Source: Paenibacillus alvei
GTDB lineage: Bacteria > Bacillota > Bacilli > Paenibacillales > NBRC-103111
Direction: 5' to 3'
Assembly: GCA_945881905.1 (NCBI GenBank)
Contig: CAMCVV010000012.1
Span: forward strand, 1 to 53,016
Length of the DNA: 53,016 bases
In this document: in pieces, positions 1-8,625 of the stretch
How the letters are laid out: each line of letters begins with the position of its first letter
Numbering within the stretch: position 1 is the first letter of the stretch
Notes under the pieces: generated by a model
Database searches by the model: none
What the model was told of the DNA's origin: nothing
What the model saw: only the letters and a program-made list of their open reading frames with translations
Program-made: the position numbers and the translations under genes

Positions 1-315
1 GTAGAGATGTGTTTTCGATACATTGATGTATTGAACGCGTTCATCCGAAAGCTTTTGTTGAAGAATGCCATCTCTATGGATTTTATATAACGACCCAAAG
101 TCATCGGTATTAGCGTAGAATATCCAATCACCTTGATGTGCAAAAATACCAGAATTAGCTATATTCCCAGAAAAATTCGCTTCTTCTGCAGGTAATTCAG
201 ATTCAGATGGATCACTCTCCATGATGGAGCAACCTGTAAATACCAATACTACCATCACCATGATACCTATATTTTTTTTCAATGAGTTCAGAAATACATC
301 ATAGCCAAATAACAT
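1..315 (-). CDS. Lipoprotein with DUF5050-like repeats, 3' part missing
   Basis: This gene runs off the left edge; 105 codons are visible. The ATG at 315 follows a TGGAGGG ribosome-binding site at good spacing. The N-terminus has a hydrophobic stretch (GIMVMVVLVFTGC) whose Cys fits a loose lipobox, so the protein is probably exported and lipidated. After an acidic spacer it shows a repeat of the type GDWIFYAN...GSLYKIHRDG, then QKLSDERVQYINV. The same repeat fills the next gene downstream of the start (358-1338). Such DUF5050 repeats are thought to form a beta-propeller. The product is an extracytoplasmic surface protein of unknown role; the two genes look like diverged relatives. Confidence 0.75.
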   Translation of the reverse strand, partial: MLFGYDVFLNSLKKNIGIMVMVVLVFTGCSIMESDPSESELPAEEANFSGNIANSGIFAHQGDWIFYANTDDFGSLYKIHRDGILQQKLSDERVQYINVSKTHLY

Positions 316-357
316 GAGATTTGCCCTCCACTATATCGCTCATGGATTTTAATTGCA

Positions 358-1338
358 TTATTTCCCCATCACGAACGGCTTCTGTTGCGAACCGTCTGTG
401 CGCATGATGAAGGCTTTATCTTTGAATTCGTAATCGTAATAATAGATCCATTTATCTAAAAGATGAATCGAGGATACAGCTTGATCTGTAAGCTTGTTTC
501 GAATAGCACCATCCATACTTATTCGATACAACTTATTGTTATCGCTACTGTTTTGATAATATATCCACGAATCAGACACATTGATGAAATGTGCTTCATC
601 GCTCGATATTTTTTGCATTTCACTACCATCGATCATCATTTTGTATAATGTATAACCGTCACTGCGGTTCTGGTAATAGATCCATCTATCCTGCACATTG
701 ATATATCCGGATCGTTGATTGTTCAGCTTCATTCGCGAAATACCATCGATTGAAATTTTATATAGTTTTTGATCATCACTTTCGTTGACATAATATATCC
801 ATTCTTTGACTACACTCATATAACTTACTTCATCATCAATAATCTTCGTTTGTAGCGATCCGTTTTTATGGAATTTAATCAATTGATAGCTTAACTCATC
901 TGTGTAATATACCCATTCACCATCGATCTGCACATAAAAAGATGGGTCTTTATTCAGTTTAATGCGCGATGTACCTGCCAAGTTAATTTTAAATATATAC
1001 CCACCTTCACCTCTGTAATACACATACTGATCCACAACCTGGATATATGAAGCTTTATCATTACTTAGCTTTGTAAGCATCGTTCCGTTTTTTTTTGCTT
1101 TGTATAATTTACCTTTATCTCCTATGTTAGAGAAAAATACCCACTGACTATTCTCATCGATTAATCCACCGTTCATGATATTACCTACACGATGTTCCAT
1201 ATATTGTTTAGGATTACGCGCGAAAAGAATGATAGCAACAAATATAAATACCCAAAAAGCAATCATCGTAACAAGTAATATCACTTTACGTTTTTTTTCT
1301 TTTGACTGAGAGACACTCATGACATCGATCGTCTTCAC
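358..1338 (-). CDS. Membrane-anchored DUF5050-like repeat protein
   Basis: The protein has 326 residues. A basic N-terminus (KEKKRKV) is followed by one membrane helix at about residues 18-41, then only extracytoplasmic repeats. About seven repeats of roughly 40 residues each carry W-[IV]-Y-Y, then KLY[KR]-I-S-[IM]-DG, then a K-L/I plus a short loop, for example DSWIYYQNSSDNNKLYRIS. This is the DUF5050 / LDL-receptor-like propeller pattern. There is no catalytic motif, so a binding or scaffold role outside the membrane is an inference. The start is uncertain: GTG at 1338 overlaps the GAGGTG motif, and the in-frame ATG at 1320 is about 17 bases from it. It lies 43 bases from the related lipoprotein gene and may be co-transcribed with it. 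Confidence 0.75.
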   Translation of the reverse strand: MKTIDVMSVSQSKEKKRKVILLVTMIAFWVFIFVAIILFARNPKQYMEHRVGNIMNGGLIDENSQWVFFSNIGDKGKLYKAKKNGTMLTKLSNDKASYIQVVDQYVYYRGEGGYIFKINLAGTSRIKLNKDPSFYVQIDGEWVYYTDELSYQLIKFHKNGSLQTKIIDDEVSYMSVVKEWIYYVNESDDQKLYKISIDGISRMKLNNQRSGYINVQDRWIYYQNRSDGYTLYKMMIDGSEMQKISSDEAHFINVSDSWIYYQNSSDNNKLYRISMDGAIRNKLTDQAVSSIHLLDKWIYYYDYEFKDKAFIMRTDGSQQKPFVMGK

Positions 1339-1453
1339 CTCAATTGACTCGAATTAAAACAAAGGAATTCATAAATTAATCATATCATATAATGTTATTA
1401 ATTGAAATATTTTAATTTTAATACATTAATTGTTATTTTTTTATTAAATAATA

Positions 1454-1473
1454 GCACCCTCATAAGAAGGTGC
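1454..1473 (-). terminator. Possible weak terminator hairpin
   Basis: GCACC and GGTGC form a 5-bp stem (a little longer with a bulge) around an A/T-rich loop. On the minus strand it is followed by TATTATTTAAT. It lies between the solute-binding protein gene ending at 1541 and the DUF5050 gene starting at 1338. The T-tract is imperfect. Confidence 0.4.
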
Positions 1474-1540
1474 ATAATTAAACAATATTCAGTTGCTAGC
1501 TATCTCGAATCTTGCTTCATGTTACATACCCATGAACACA

Positions 1541-2923
1541 TTATTTCTTGCTTGCCGAAGTAAGTTCTTGAACTTGTGTTAAAGCTTCTCTTGCTTGGAT
1601 AACCCCTTTGAAGGCTTCGTCAAAAACATCCGAGATTTCAGCAGAGATATTCGGAGAATACGCCACTTCCTTAACGAACGAAGAGAAATTCATCTGATCG
1701 ACGATTTCTGCCCATATTGGATCTTCAATAAATTCAGGAAATGTAGCTGCACCGATGTGTGAAATGAGTGAACCGATTTGGCGATGTATGAAGATTTGTG
1801 TGTCTTTGCGAATGAGGAATTTCATCAGCTCCCAAGCTGCTTCTTGCTGATCGAGCTCACCACTGTTCATGATTTCTAAACCCCGACTTGTCGTCCAGCT
1901 GCTACGTTGCTGATGATAGGGACTTGTTGACACGGCTAGATCTGCATCTGCTTGTCGATACTGAACGAACTTATAGAAACTACTGTCCGCGAGAAGCACA
2001 GGAATCTTCCCTTCAAGATACAGCTTCCCATGATCTTCAAGCTGTCGCATGTTATCCATTTGTGTTTGAATATCTGGGTATTCGAATCTCTTATTGATGA
2101 CCCACTGTAATGCTTCTATATTATTACTTGTTACATATCTGGGGTTTCCATCATTACCAAAATCCACACCATTCAACCATGCCCATGACCAATGTGGAAG
2201 GTTATTGATCACTGACGAAACCCTAATCATCATGGTGTTTTTCTTATCATATAATGCATTTAATGTATCCATTTGTTTCTCAAGGTCAATCCAGGAAGCA
2301 GAAGGAGACTCTTGAACCAACCCTGCGTTCCTAAACATCTTTTTGTTATAATACAACACTTGCACTTCACTATCGAATGGCATTGCATACACATCTTGAA
2401 GATAAGTACCTCGATTCATTAACACAGGAAAGTAATGATTAAGCTTAATATTATCTCGTTCAACTCGTGACTGTAAATTGATGATCGTTCCTTGTTGAGC
2501 TCTAACCCACACTGTTGAAGAATCATTCATTACAAGATCAGGAACGTTGCCATTCAGTTGCGCATCGGCAAGTATTTGATCATAGCTATTCGAAGGGAAA
2601 CCTCTGAGTTTCACGTTCACGTAGGCATTCTCTATTTCAAACAGATCAATGAGTTGAATCATCATTTCTTTGGCAGAGTCATCTTCATACGAGTACCAGA
2701 ATTGAATAGATTGCTCTTCTTGATCACGTGTCTGATTGGTCGCTTGCTTTTGATCTAACACTAAAGGAGCTTGTGAAGGAGCTTGTGAAGGAGCTTGTGA
2801 AGGGGAACTCGTGACTGCTTGGTTATTGGATTGATCTGTTGTCCTCTTCAGATTGCAACCAGCACATAGTGAAGACACTAGGCTTATCGTGATGACTATA
2901 CGATAAATCTTACGTAGTTCCAT
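1541..2923 (-). CDS. ABC-type extracellular solute-binding lipoprotein (family 1)
   Basis: The 460-residue protein has a lipoprotein signal peptide ending in the lipobox LCAGC (Cys about 23). A Ser/Gln/Ala/Pro linker follows with four SQAP units encoded by a 12-bp tandem repeat. The mature domain (from about residue 70) starts IQFWYSYEDDSAKEMMIQLI and contains YYNKKMFRNAGL and a C-terminal WELMKFL block, typical of carbohydrate-binding SBP family 1 (MalE/UgpB-like). The start ATG has AAGGGG about 9 bases upstream. No permease or ATPase gene lies beside it, so it is an orphan in this window; it may use a distant transporter or act as a sensor. The substrate cannot be read from sequence. Confidence 0.85.
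   Translation of the reverse strand: MELRKIYRIVITISLVSSLCAGCNLKRTTDQSNNQAVTSSPSQAPSQAPSQAPLVLDQKQATNQTRDQEEQSIQFWYSYEDDSAKEMMIQLIDLFEIENAYVNVKLRGFPSNSYDQILADAQLNGNVPDLVMNDSSTVWVRAQQGTIINLQSRVERDNIKLNHYFPVLMNRGTYLQDVYAMPFDSEVQVLYYNKKMFRNAGLVQESPSASWIDLEKQMDTLNALYDKKNTMMIRVSSVINNLPHWSWAWLNGVDFGNDGNPRYVTSNNIEALQWVINKRFEYPDIQTQMDNMRQLEDHGKLYLEGKIPVLLADSSFYKFVQYRQADADLAVSTSPYHQQRSSWTTSRGLEIMNSGELDQQEAAWELMKFLIRKDTQIFIHRQIGSLISHIGAATFPEFIEDPIWAEIVDQMNFSSFVKEVAYSPNISAEISDVFDEAFKGVIQAREALTQVQELTSASKK
2766..2801. repeat. 12-bp tandem repeat inside solute-binding protein gene
   Basis: Three perfect copies of ggagcttgtgaa. On the coding strand they give consecutive SQAP tetrapeptides in the linker after the lipid-anchored Cys. 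Unit length is a multiple of 3, so copy number can change without frameshift. Confidence 0.9.
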
Positions 2924-3727
2924 TAATCAAGCCCCTTCCACATACATGCCCAATGGTACATGCTACATGACCTTGCTAATTTACGTTCAACATTGTACTA
3001 AGGATCGAATGTCGTGATTGAACACGCTTACATTAATGAATAGAAAAACATACACTTACTGGAATCATTTACCACTTGACATCATTAGGTTTATGATTTT
3101 CCTCTTTGTATTATAACAGGAATCCTCCATGAATTGTCAATCATTTGTGATATTCCTTCACTGCATTCACGTGATTGGCTAGCACTCACGTTCATGACAC
3201 TTCATATATACGAACAAACAGAAGTCGATAGATACTTGCATCTGTTCCGTGAATAAGATCGAATAACTCGGGATTCACATACACTTGACTGTAGTAATTC
3301 TATACAATTAGAAATACCACTTTCACATTCGAATTTACTGTAGATTAACTCGGTATGTTTCTCGATAACCAGTCTTTCGCTACCACCATGCCATTGCCAA
3401 CTACTAACACAATCAATCCACGTAATTTCAGTATAAGTCCCTCCTTATCAGCTTACACTATGTAAACGTTAATATTTATGATTGTAACTCTTTTCAGATA
3501 AATATGTCTTTAAGATATAAAGCCCTACTTTTATAAAATGAAGACATAATTCAATATAGATTGAGCGATAAGCAATTGAAGTTAACGCATCGTTCCTAGA
3601 TACCTCAACAGATATCTAGGTATGTCAACGACATGTCTAGATACGTGAACGACATGTCTAGATACGTCAACGACATGTCTAGATACGTGAACGACATGTC
3701 TAGATACGTGAGCACCATGTTGCGCTG
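2924..3727. other. 804-bp intergenic region
   Basis: I see no convincing gene in this stretch between the FHA gene and the solute-binding protein gene. It is A/T-rich and holds a block of 21-bp direct repeats at its right end (3588-3713). It should carry the promoter of the minus-strand solute-binding protein gene, but I could not pick a confident -35/-10 pair. Confidence 0.5.
3588..3713. repeat. 21-bp intergenic tandem repeat, about six copies
   Basis: Four near-identical 21-bp units, each beginning gacatgtctagatacgt, start at 3630, 3651, 3672 and 3693 and differ only at one or two of their last bases. Two decayed units precede them (3588-3629). Each unit contains the palindromes ACATGT, TCTAGA and ACGT. 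The block lies 15 bases past the stop codon of the FHA gene, in its 3' untranslated region. Confidence 0.92.
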
Positions 3728-5293
3728 TCATTCGATGATGAACGTAAACTCATGTCTCGTAACACGGATCACATCATGTTCTACTAATGGATATATTTGA
3801 TAAGGAACCATAGCTACACCGTTTAGGAAAGTACCGTTTTTGGAACGCATATCGGTTAGACCATATCCCTCGGGTGTTTTGACGATTTCTACATGCGCTC
3901 TAGAGACACCAACTTCATCTAATATGAAGTTGGCTTCTTTAGCTGTTCTACCGATAACAAATTCTTCTTGATCAATTCGTAATTTCTCTGTAATACCTGA
4001 TTTAGTGTATAGCAAATAAGCTGTGGATTGTTGTGTCTGAAGGTAGTTAGCATTCCCTTGCATGAAGGAATCATCTAGTAAGGTGGTTGCGTTTGATTGT
4101 GGATCAAACATTTGAGTAAGTAATGGAAGTTTCTGGTAGTATTGATGTGGGTTCGAAGGATTTAATGCATGATCAATTAATTTATCTTTATTTTTTGCTA
4201 ATGCATTTTCATGTACAGTATTTGATTCTTTAGGTTCATCAATATCTTGGTCTTGCTTTCTGAATATCAATCGCAAATTGATGAGGGGAACGCCTCTAAG
4301 AACAACCATCAACCAGAGCGCTACAACAACAAAAGTCAAACCTACACAAATTTTAAGTAATGGCTCACTTCCGAAGTCAACATAACTTTTCCAAATGATG
4401 ATCAAGACCAACGTAATGAAGATGCTGATGAATATTTTTAATCTCAAATTAATGTAATGAAAGCGAATCGTTGCTTGAGAGACTTGAGATGCTTGAGAGA
4501 CTTGAGATGCTTGAGAGACTTGAGATGGTGTGTAGCTAGTTTCAATTCGTGACTTATTCTCGATATGGGTATTCACTGTATGTTCATCTGTATTTTCATT
4601 TGTTTGCGAGATAGGGGTATACTTCTTAATCGAATTCGGTAGTGGTGGCGCTATTTGCTGCACTGTTATGGAATTCGCTAGCACTGGCGTTGGTGAAGAT
4701 ATCGACATGTGTTCAATGAGCTTATCTTTCCATTCACCTAGATCAAAGGGTTGTCGACATGCATGAAGTAATGCTTGAAAAACATCTTCCGAAGGTTCGC
4801 TCATGTGCGTTTTGAGTTGTTCTACCAAATGTTGCAGTTGTTGATGTAAGTTTAGCATCGGCTCTTGATGTGTTAGTGGAACATAGACTAAATAAATATC
4901 AGTCATGCCTTCACCGATAAAAATCAAATGAATATCTAGTATATAATTCCACTCATCTAGCATGTAATGGTTACTATCTTCAAGGGTGCTGATCACTTGA
5001 TACATGAGTTTCAAGAATATGGCTCTCGTCAGCCCTTCCGCTTTCAATACACTAGCCAGCATTCGCTTAGATTCAAGTTTATACATAAATCGAACTTGAG
5101 CATCTATTTCTTGATACTCAATGTCTAACAGTTTAGGTACAACATTAACTTCGATCATTCGTTGTTGAGTTGTCGAGATTTCATCTTGATGAATCGCCTC
5201 ATGACGATCAATGATCAAATAATGGGTTTGGTGATGAATGAATGCATAACGGTACCCTTGAGTTTCCTGCGTAAGCGGAGACTGATTCTTCAT
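3728..5293 (-). CDS. FHA-domain membrane protein of the Tad pilus locus (DUF6382-like N-terminus)
   Basis: I start at ATG 5293 because GGAGG lies 6 bases upstream; an upstream in-frame ATG at 5311 would put that ribosome-binding site inside the gene. The product has 521 residues. The N-terminal ~200 residues look like the DUF6382 domain found with Tad genes. A low-complexity SQVSQA linker (18-bp repeat) and two membrane helices (IFISIFITLVLIII and VGLTFVVVALWLMVVL) follow. The last ~90 residues are a forkhead-associated domain with GR, SRAH and NGTFLNG motifs. FHA domains bind phosphothreonine, so it is a likely target or reader of the Hanks kinase at 14756-16417. It closes the pilus gene run, 22 bases after the peptidase gene. 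Confidence 0.85.
   Translation of the reverse strand: MKNQSPLTQETQGYRYAFIHHQTHYLIIDRHEAIHQDEISTTQQRMIEVNVVPKLLDIEYQEIDAQVRFMYKLESKRMLASVLKAEGLTRAIFLKLMYQVISTLEDSNHYMLDEWNYILDIHLIFIGEGMTDIYLVYVPLTHQEPMLNLHQQLQHLVEQLKTHMSEPSEDVFQALLHACRQPFDLGEWKDKLIEHMSISSPTPVLANSITVQQIAPPLPNSIKKYTPISQTNENTDEHTVNTHIENKSRIETSYTPSQVSQASQVSQASQVSQATIRFHYINLRLKIFISIFITLVLIIIWKSYVDFGSEPLLKICVGLTFVVVALWLMVVLRGVPLINLRLIFRKQDQDIDEPKESNTVHENALAKNKDKLIDHALNPSNPHQYYQKLPLLTQMFDPQSNATTLLDDSFMQGNANYLQTQQSTAYLLYTKSGITEKLRIDQEEFVIGRTAKEANFILDEVGVSRAHVEIVKTPEGYGLTDMRSKNGTFLNGVAMVPYQIYPLVEHDVIRVTRHEFTFIIE
4473..4526. repeat. 18-bp tandem repeat inside FHA gene
   Basis: Three perfect copies of gcttgagagacttgagat. On the coding strand they encode a repeated SQVSQA hexapeptide in the linker just before the membrane helices. 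Confidence 0.9.
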
Positions 5294-5315
5294 GTGTTGC
5301 CTCCATATCATCGCG

Positions 5316-5816
5316 TTAGTTCATCAACCAAACCGTGCATACCGCGGGTGCCACAGCATACATAAATGGAAATCGCAATGGATGGGCTTGTTTGAGTTCA
5401 GACACGACTGATTTATTTTTTAATACAATAAGTTGGTATAACCACAAACCCATTCTCCCGATTGTGGGCCAAAAGATTTTGCGATAAATGAGTATGAACA
5501 GACCAATGACCCCTGCAAAAACAATAGAATAAGCAATCACTTGAATAACGAAGTATGTTCCCGCAATCGATCCGACGGCTGCACATAATTTCACATCACC
5601 TGCACCTAATGCTCCGAAAAGATATAGAACAAACATGATCAGAAAACCCGAAAACATACCCAAAAGCGAAAAAACAATGCCTTGACTACCTAAAAAAATG
5701 CCATTAAAAATGATACCTACCAAGACGCCACTTACCGTTAACCAATTCGGTATTAATGAAGTGCGGACATCAATGATAAATGCAATGATAATAAATAAAG
5801 CTAAAATAAAATTCAT
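5316..5816 (-). CDS. Type IV prepilin peptidase, TadV/CpaA type (A24 family)
   Basis: The 166-residue polytopic membrane protein is the short, methylase-free form of the A24 aspartic peptidase. The two catalytic aspartates are visible: D16 in FIIDVRTSLIPNWLT and D74 in GALGAGDVK (GxGD motif). It should remove the short leader from the Flp pilin and the TadE/G-like pseudopilins encoded just upstream. The ATG at 5816 has AAGGAG 5 bases before it. The frame stays open to 6089, but that part overlaps the TadE-like gene in another frame and is not coding. It lies 13 bases after the TadE-like gene and 22 bases before the FHA gene. Confidence 0.93.
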   Translation of the reverse strand: MNFILALFIIIAFIIDVRTSLIPNWLTVSGVLVGIIFNGIFLGSQGIVFSLLGMFSGFLIMFVLYLFGALGAGDVKLCAAVGSIAGTYFVIQVIAYSIVFAGVIGLFILIYRKIFWPTIGRMGLWLYQLIVLKNKSVVSELKQAHPLRFPFMYAVAPAVCTVWLMN

Positions 5817-5829
5817 GAATACTCCTTCT

Positions 5830-6402
5830 TCATGCCCCGAGCCACACTCTCTCGTAAGCTCGTTTACTGAGAATAATCTCTCGACTGAGGAATGGAACAG
5901 GTAAACGGTACTTATATTGAACTTCGATACCAAAAAACGGATCTGTTCCGTTAATGATATCTGGAACTTCCACTTGAACCACTTGCAGTCGATCACGTTC
6001 GAGAATTTGATGGTTAGCAAAATAATAAACCATCGAACTAAAAAAATAATTTCGAGCTGGAACAAAGAATGTTTTTGAAAAATAATCAATGAATTGTTCT
6101 ACCCAACCTTTTGAATCTGAAGTACTCGTATGAAAAGCAAATACCTGCTGCATTGTTTCTATGATCTTGGTATATGATTCATTAGATTCAACATTATCCT
6201 TCACTTTATCTGCAATCAATTTCACAGGATATATATTAGCAGAAATCGTCTTTACCGATTCAGATACAGCGGACTGAAGTGCTAATTCGATAAGTGAAAT
6301 TTGAATCAACATGATGAAAGCTAAAATAAAAGACATAAATAAAGGTAAAATGAGTGAGGCTTCTAGAACAATACCCCCACGTTCATTACGATGAAATTTC
6401 AC
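5830..6402 (-). CDS. TadE-like pseudopilin
   Basis: The product has 190 residues. A short basic leader ending ERG precedes GIVLEASLILPLFMSFILAF. This gives the G / xxxxE arrangement (Glu at +5 of the mature form) expected for cleavage by the prepilin peptidase. One N-terminal helix is followed by an exported domain without motifs I recognise. TadE-like minor pilins help initiate Flp pilus assembly. The start is GTG at 6402 with AAAGGAG about 12 bases upstream, a rather long spacing. It sits 26 bases downstream of the large TadG-like gene and directly before the peptidase. Confidence 0.85.
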   Translation of the reverse strand: MKFHRNERGGIVLEASLILPLFMSFILAFIMLIQISLIELALQSAVSESVKTISANIYPVKLIADKVKDNVESNESYTKIIETMQQVFAFHTSTSDSKGWVEQFIDYFSKTFFVPARNYFFSSMVYYFANHQILERDRLQVVQVEVPDIINGTDPFFGIEVQYKYRLPVPFLSREIILSKRAYERVWLGA

Positions 6403-6428
6403 TTATATAATTTTCTCCTTTCATCATG

Positions 6429-8612
6429 CTAATACGATAACGCTGTACGTTTTGTTATTTCACAATAATTCCCTTTTACTGTGCAATTCAATAACCCGAG
6501 GCCTGTTAATCCGTTAGCAATTGAAGGTAGAAACCATAATTTGAGATTACTTGTTGCTTGTCCTTGAATATAAGTCGTTGTTTGATTCAAATCCTTATTG
6601 GTATTTAATTCGATCAGCGCTTGCGATCGCGAAAGAAGTTTACGATCTTGGCTATGCATCATTAGAAAAATTCGCAAATAATCTGTATAGGTTAATTTCA
6701 ATGCTTCCGTGCTAAGCTTGCTCGTGAGTTCGACGGATTTCCCTTGTATGAGTAGGTTCATATCAGCATGAGCTTTAGAAGCTCCTTCTGCAGCAGCTGC
6801 TAGAAGAACTAACCATGGTGAACCAACATTAAGTATTTGCTTCTTGGGACCCAGTAAAGCTTCTACGGTACGGATTGCCATACGAAATAAGAACATTTCC
6901 GCGTAAGCTGAAGTGATATTTGCCATGCATGAGGGGAATCCATATAGCATATACTCTACTTCTTGATTTTTTAGCACATGAGTACTTGTATCAACAATTG
7001 CTGACATTGTTTGCGCCTGGGATTGTTGCTCGAGCGCGACTTCAGTTGTTCTGTTATTGAATTTCGTTAACACAAATTCATTCACATACAGTTCATTGCG
7101 AAATTTATTACTCGAATCAACAAATAAATCGAGTAAATTCATCGCGGAAGAAGTGTCTTTTTCCGATTCATTTAACTCTAAGCTTATATTATTCCCAGGT
7201 ACAGCAGTGGATTGCAGATTGGCTTCCATATATTTCTGGAAATACCCTTTCTTTGGATTTTCAAGCAACGCATATTGTTCAGCATATGGATCACCTTGAA
7301 TCGTTACTTGACAATGATTCACTAATTTCTTTGCATCATTGAAGGCATTATCGATCGTTTCTTTTTGATTTTCCTTATCTTCTTCTATGAGTTCCCTTTG
7401 ATTACTTCTTTCATTTTCTTTACTTTGTTGTTTGGAAACAAATTCGCTTGCTGACTGCTTATAATCTAGATTGGCTTCATTGACTTTTTCGGTATGATCT
7501 AGTGAGAACACGGAGTAGGATTCAAACACTCGCTGAAATGTATTAAATAAAGCATTTATCTTTGCAATAGAATTCGAATATTTGTCAAAATAAACATCAT
7601 CTACCACAGAAACCTTACTAAATTCATCTTTCAGTGATTGTGGGGAGTCTTGCATTGAGTCCACTACAGCCTCTAACTTCTTACGAATTTCATCATTAAT
7701 CTTTTTGGACTCATTGATTTGTTGTGAGATATACTTTTGATCTTCAGTGACTTCCTTTTGTATGCCAGAAATCTCGGATGTCACTTTGAGCCATAATTTA
7801 GAATAATCCTTTGCAGCTTGTAGTAATTCTCCAAATGTTAACGCTTGGTTGGATAACTGTTCTTTATGTTCTTGGTTGAGCGCTGATATCGAATTGTCAA
7901 TTGACTGCATCTGTTGGTTGATAATATCAAGTTGAGCTAGGATTTCTTCTTCATCGTAAACACCTAATTTTTCTGCAAGAACAGATAATTCTTCAATCGA
8001 AACACTGAATTTCGAATAACTCTCCTGCAGAAGTCTATTGAGTTTTTTTGTATTTTCCCATGCTTCATCTAAATATGATTCTCGTTCTTTAATCAATTGT
8101 TCTATGTCTTGAGCATTTCGGGAATATTGTGCTACTTCTTTGAAAGATGATGAAGCTCCACTTTTTTTGAATTTATCTGTGATTCCCAAAGCAAATTCGA
8201 TAGGTGCTTTATACTTCATTTCCTCTAAAATTTGTTTTTGTAAGACTTGATGATTACCTAGCGTGTAAATCGGTGTTAACCTTGCCGATTTTTCTAACAT
8301 GACAGGAGAAATAAACTGAAATGTGCTTCCTGATTGCTGACCTGATAAGTTGTGTTGGAATACATCTTCAAATATTTCCAAGGATTCTTGGTTGTTTACA
8401 CCAATACCGAATAACCCGATTTGTTGAAGTTTCGGATCAAATGCAGATAAAGCAGACCTTGTAGCTGCTTTAACTGCAGATTCAGTTTCTTTTTCAGATA
8501 ATTTCACTCTAGCATAATCAATAAGTACAGCTTGGAATAAAAATATCGGGATAATCAACCAAATCAAATAGACGGATATTGAACCTTTTTGAGAATGTAA
8601 AAATGCTTTCAT
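6429..8612 (-). CDS. Large TadG-like pilus protein with central coiled coil
   Basis: Of several in-frame Met codons, the one at 8612 is preferred: AGGAG lies 10 bases upstream, and earlier Mets sit inside the preceding gene or on the ribosome-binding site. The product has 727 residues. The N-terminus SQKGSISVYLIWLIIPIFLF is a pilin-like leader and helix, but +5 after the Gly is Tyr, not Glu. Residues from about 160 to 450 are rich in Glu, Lys and Gln and predict long coiled coils. The rest is an extracytoplasmic domain ending in a short Cys-containing tail. TadG proteins of this size are unusual. A cell-wall-spanning or anchoring role for the pilus is an inference. Confidence 0.8.
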   Translation of the reverse strand: MKAFLHSQKGSISVYLIWLIIPIFLFQAVLIDYARVKLSEKETESAVKAATRSALSAFDPKLQQIGLFGIGVNNQESLEIFEDVFQHNLSGQQSGSTFQFISPVMLEKSARLTPIYTLGNHQVLQKQILEEMKYKAPIEFALGITDKFKKSGASSSFKEVAQYSRNAQDIEQLIKERESYLDEAWENTKKLNRLLQESYSKFSVSIEELSVLAEKLGVYDEEEILAQLDIINQQMQSIDNSISALNQEHKEQLSNQALTFGELLQAAKDYSKLWLKVTSEISGIQKEVTEDQKYISQQINESKKINDEIRKKLEAVVDSMQDSPQSLKDEFSKVSVVDDVYFDKYSNSIAKINALFNTFQRVFESYSVFSLDHTEKVNEANLDYKQSASEFVSKQQSKENERSNQRELIEEDKENQKETIDNAFNDAKKLVNHCQVTIQGDPYAEQYALLENPKKGYFQKYMEANLQSTAVPGNNISLELNESEKDTSSAMNLLDLFVDSSNKFRNELYVNEFVLTKFNNRTTEVALEQQSQAQTMSAIVDTSTHVLKNQEVEYMLYGFPSCMANITSAYAEMFLFRMAIRTVEALLGPKKQILNVGSPWLVLLAAAAEGASKAHADMNLLIQGKSVELTSKLSTEALKLTYTDYLRIFLMMHSQDRKLLSRSQALIELNTNKDLNQTTTYIQGQATSNLKLWFLPSIANGLTGLGLLNCTVKGNYCEITKRTALSY

Positions 8613-8625
8613 GATCAACATGCTC

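Noticed and set aside
3588-3713. CRISPR array
   Set aside because: The units are contiguous with no unique spacers, and no cas gene is nearby. It is a simple tandem repeat.
5817-6089. Upstream extension of the prepilin peptidase frame
   Set aside because: It overlaps the TadE-like gene in another frame, and the peptidase has a well-placed ATG with AAGGAG at 5816.
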